Source: Candidatus Zhuqueibacterota bacterium (GTDB lineage: Bacteria; KSB1; UBA2214). Taken from it: a stretch of DNA of 7,615 bases. A program made the translations under genes and the position numbers. Numbering within the stretch: position 1 is the first letter of the stretch; each line of letters starts with the position of its first letter. Shown here piece by piece: positions 6,338 to 7,615 of the stretch. The stretch lies in contig JAKJDB010000107.1 of assembly GCA_022706175.1 (NCBI GenBank), positions 1 through 7,615 of the forward strand. Reading direction: 5' to 3'. Below the pieces are notes generated by a model. It was not told the origin of the DNA. It searched no databases and saw nothing but the letters and a program-made list of their open reading frames with translations.

Positions 6338-6656
6338 AGCCGGCCTCTCCCGTTACGTTGATTCGAACCACGCCGTTCTCCACGGTCACCGGATACACGG
6401 TCACCGCCTCATACGCCGGCGGCGTCAGGGCTGCGCCGGACGCCAATTCGAACAGCGCGCCGTGGCTGGGACAGGCGATCTTGCCGGCGCTCACATAGCC
6501 ATCGACCAGGGGACTGTCTTCATGGCTGCAGCGGTCCTCCAGCGCGTACACCCGTTCGCCCTGCCGCAGCACGAGGATTTTTTTTCCGAACACTCTTACC
6601 GAACGCGGTGTGTTTTCCACCAGTTCGGACAGGGGCATCAATGAAATCCAAGGCAT
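6327..6656 (-). CDS. Rieske-type [2Fe-2S] ferredoxin-like protein within the SUF operon
   Basis: A 109-residue single-domain Rieske protein. Cluster ligands are C43 and H45 (CSHEDSPL) and C62 and H65 (CPSHG), giving the C-x-H and C-x2-H pair of Rieske centres. This resembles the small ferredoxin subunits of ring-hydroxylating oxygenases and NirD-like proteins. There is no signal or membrane segment, so it is presumably a soluble cytoplasmic electron carrier. The start at 6656 is chosen because AGGAAAG lies about 7 nt upstream; a longer in-frame start at 6761 would run into sufT. It lies 38 nt after sufT, and its stop overlaps sufS by 11 nt. Comparable Rieske genes occur in some SUF operons, where an electron-donor role in cluster assembly has been presumed; no oxygenase gene is visible here. 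Confidence 0.9.
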   Translation of the reverse strand: MPWISLMPLSELVENTPRSVRVFGKKILVLRQGERVYALEDRCSHEDSPLVDGYVSAGKIACPSHGALFELASGAALTPPAYEAVTVYPVTVENGVVRINVTGEAGYGS

Positions 6657-6694
6657 CGTTCTTTCCTGTATGCAATTTACTTTGTCGACCCGCC

Positions 6695-7018
6695 TTACAA
6701 CCAACCCAACTCCAGCCGGGCTTCTTCGCTCATACGATCCATACTCCAGGGGGGATCCCATACCAGCGTGACCGCCACGTCGTTCACACCGGTCATGGCG
6801 GTGACCGCTTTTTTAACCTGACTCGGCAGAATTTCCGCCACCGGACACAGCGGCGAGGTCAACGTCATGCGGATCGAGATGCGATCAGGATCATTTACAT
6901 CGATGTCGTAGATCAAACCCAGATCGTAAATGTTGACTGGAATTTCGGGATCAAAGCAGAGGCGCACCGCATGAATGGTCTGATCCAGTCTCGTGGTTTC
7001 CTCTTTTTTCGTTTTCAT
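6695..7018 (-). CDS. sufT: SufT, DUF59/MIP18-family iron-sulfur maturation factor
   Basis: A 107-residue protein consisting of essentially one DUF59 domain. Family marks are DPEIPVNIYDLGLIYDI from residue 23, TSPLCPV with the conserved Cys58, and the VWDPPWSMDRMSEEAR stretch near the end that is typical of SufT/PaaD-like proteins. SufT assists Fe-S protein maturation; in Staphylococcus it is needed mainly when demand for Fe-S clusters is high. It is read in the cytoplasm from an ATG with GGGAG just upstream, and the ATG overlaps the TGA of sufD in a 4-nt ATGA junction. PaaD of phenylacetate degradation belongs to the same family, but the SUF context favours SufT. Confidence 0.92.
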   Translation of the reverse strand: MKTKKEETTRLDQTIHAVRLCFDPEIPVNIYDLGLIYDIDVNDPDRISIRMTLTSPLCPVAEILPSQVKKAVTAMTGVNDVAVTLVWDPPWSMDRMSEEARLELGWL

Positions 7019-7615
7019 CCCTGCTCCCGTTGCAAAAACGCTTGCACCCAGTTCTCCACCTGCCCGCGAAGAATGGGCGGGTCAATGCGGTCGACGATCT
7101 CGCCGGCAAAGGCTTGCACCAGCAAACCGACGGCGTCCTTGCGGCTCACCCCCCGGGTCTGCAGGTAAAAGAGCGCCTCTGGGTCCAGTTGACCGACCGT
7201 ACCACCATGGGTGCAGCGCACATCATCGGCCAGAATCTCCAGCTGCGGCTGCGTATGCACGGTGGCGCGGTCGGAGAGGAGCAGGTTTTTATTCGATTGC
7301 AGTGCGTCGGTTTTTTGTGCGTCCGCCGACACCTTGATGCGGCCGTTGAACACCGCTCCGCCCTCGCCGGTCAGAATGCCTTTGTACAACTGACGGCTGC
7401 TGCCATGAGGCTGCTGGTGGTGGAGCAGCGTATGATGATCGATCCACTGTTCGCTTTGGACCAGGTACAATCCATCCAGCCCGGTCTCAACCCCGGCGCC
7501 GTCCAGGGTTACGGTCAGGTCGTTGCGCTCCAGACGGCTGCCGAAGGAAAGGGCATGACAGTGATAGCGGCTGTTGCGTTGTTGATGGACCGCTGTCCGG
7601 CTCACATGAAAAGCG
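7015..7615 (-). CDS. sufD: SufD, Fe-S cluster assembly scaffold subunit (N-terminus cut by window edge)
   Basis: The minus-strand frame is open from the right edge to the TGA at 7017-7015, giving about 200 C-terminal residues. The GTG at 7605 is internal, because the frame continues upstream as Ala-Phe-His. The sequence follows the SufB/SufD beta-helix core: RNDLTVTLDGAG, GLYL, DHHTLLHH, YKGILTG, VFNGRI, AQKTDALQSNKNLLLS, and PQLEILADDVRCTHGGTVGQLD followed by FYLQTRGV. The CTH segment (codons at 7215-7207) matches the Cys-Ser-His of E. coli SufD, whose histidine contributes to the nascent cluster site with SufB. SufD works with SufB and the ATPase SufC, which should lie beyond the right edge. 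SufD is favoured over SufB because of the C-terminal tail and its place directly before sufT. Confidence 0.92.
   Translation of the reverse strand, partial: AFHVSRTAVHQQRNSRYHCHALSFGSRLERNDLTVTLDGAGVETGLDGLYLVQSEQWIDHHTLLHHQQPHGSSRQLYKGILTGEGGAVFNGRIKVSADAQKTDALQSNKNLLLSDRATVHTQPQLEILADDVRCTHGGTVGQLDPEALFYLQTRGVSRKDAVGLLVQAFAGEIVDRIDPPILRGQVENWVQAFLQREQG

Noticed and set aside
6608..7168. A 186-codon plus-strand open frame across the Rieske, sufT and sufD genes
   Set aside because: It runs antisense through three recognisable genes and their junctions, so it cannot be a conserved protein in its own right.

Overview
The window is bacterial chromosomal DNA, gene-dense and with GC visibly above 50% in the genes. 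It holds nine protein genes: seven complete, and one cut at each edge. I see no RNA gene, insertion sequence, CRISPR array or prophage. The organism cannot be named from this sequence. The SufU-type SUF system, and a promoter whose -10 region also fits the TAnnTTTG pattern known from Bacteroidetes, would suit a member of the FCB group or a related uncultured phylum, but this is a weak inference.

Positions 1-2097 (minus strand) hold a two-gene operon. A Gfo/Idh/MocA-family NAD(P)-dependent oxidoreductase comes first in transcription. A TIM-barrel sugar phosphate isomerase/epimerase-like protein follows and runs off the left edge. This pairing is typical of sugar, polyol or keto-sugar catabolism; the substrate cannot be read from the sequence. 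A good promoter lies at 2190-2218, just after a probable terminator of the preceding gene.

Positions 2285-3685 (minus strand) encode an RsmF/NOL1-NOP2-Sun-type RNA m5C methyltransferase with both conserved cysteine motifs and a PUA-like C-terminal region. Its promoter at 3750-3778 overlaps a probable promoter for the plus-strand genes, making a compact bidirectional control region.

Positions 3790-4632 (plus strand) hold two tandem paralogues of a small protein with eight aligned cysteines, resembling the YkgJ-type zinc/iron-chelating family. They are the only plus-strand genes, and the second one ends 11 bp from the end of the SUF operon, which converges on it.

Positions 4644-7615 (minus strand) are the distal part of a SUF iron-sulfur cluster assembly operon, transcribed sufD (cut by the right edge), sufT, a Rieske-type [2Fe-2S] protein gene, sufS, sufU. 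SufS mobilises sulfur from cysteine, SufU accepts it, SufD belongs to the SufBCD scaffold, and SufT is a DUF59 maturation factor. Three of the four gene junctions overlap, which points to translational coupling. The least ordinary points are a Cys/His-rich insert in SufU, a Cys-Cys pair at the SufS active-site cysteine, the Rieske gene inside the operon, and the twin cysteine-cluster proteins beside it.
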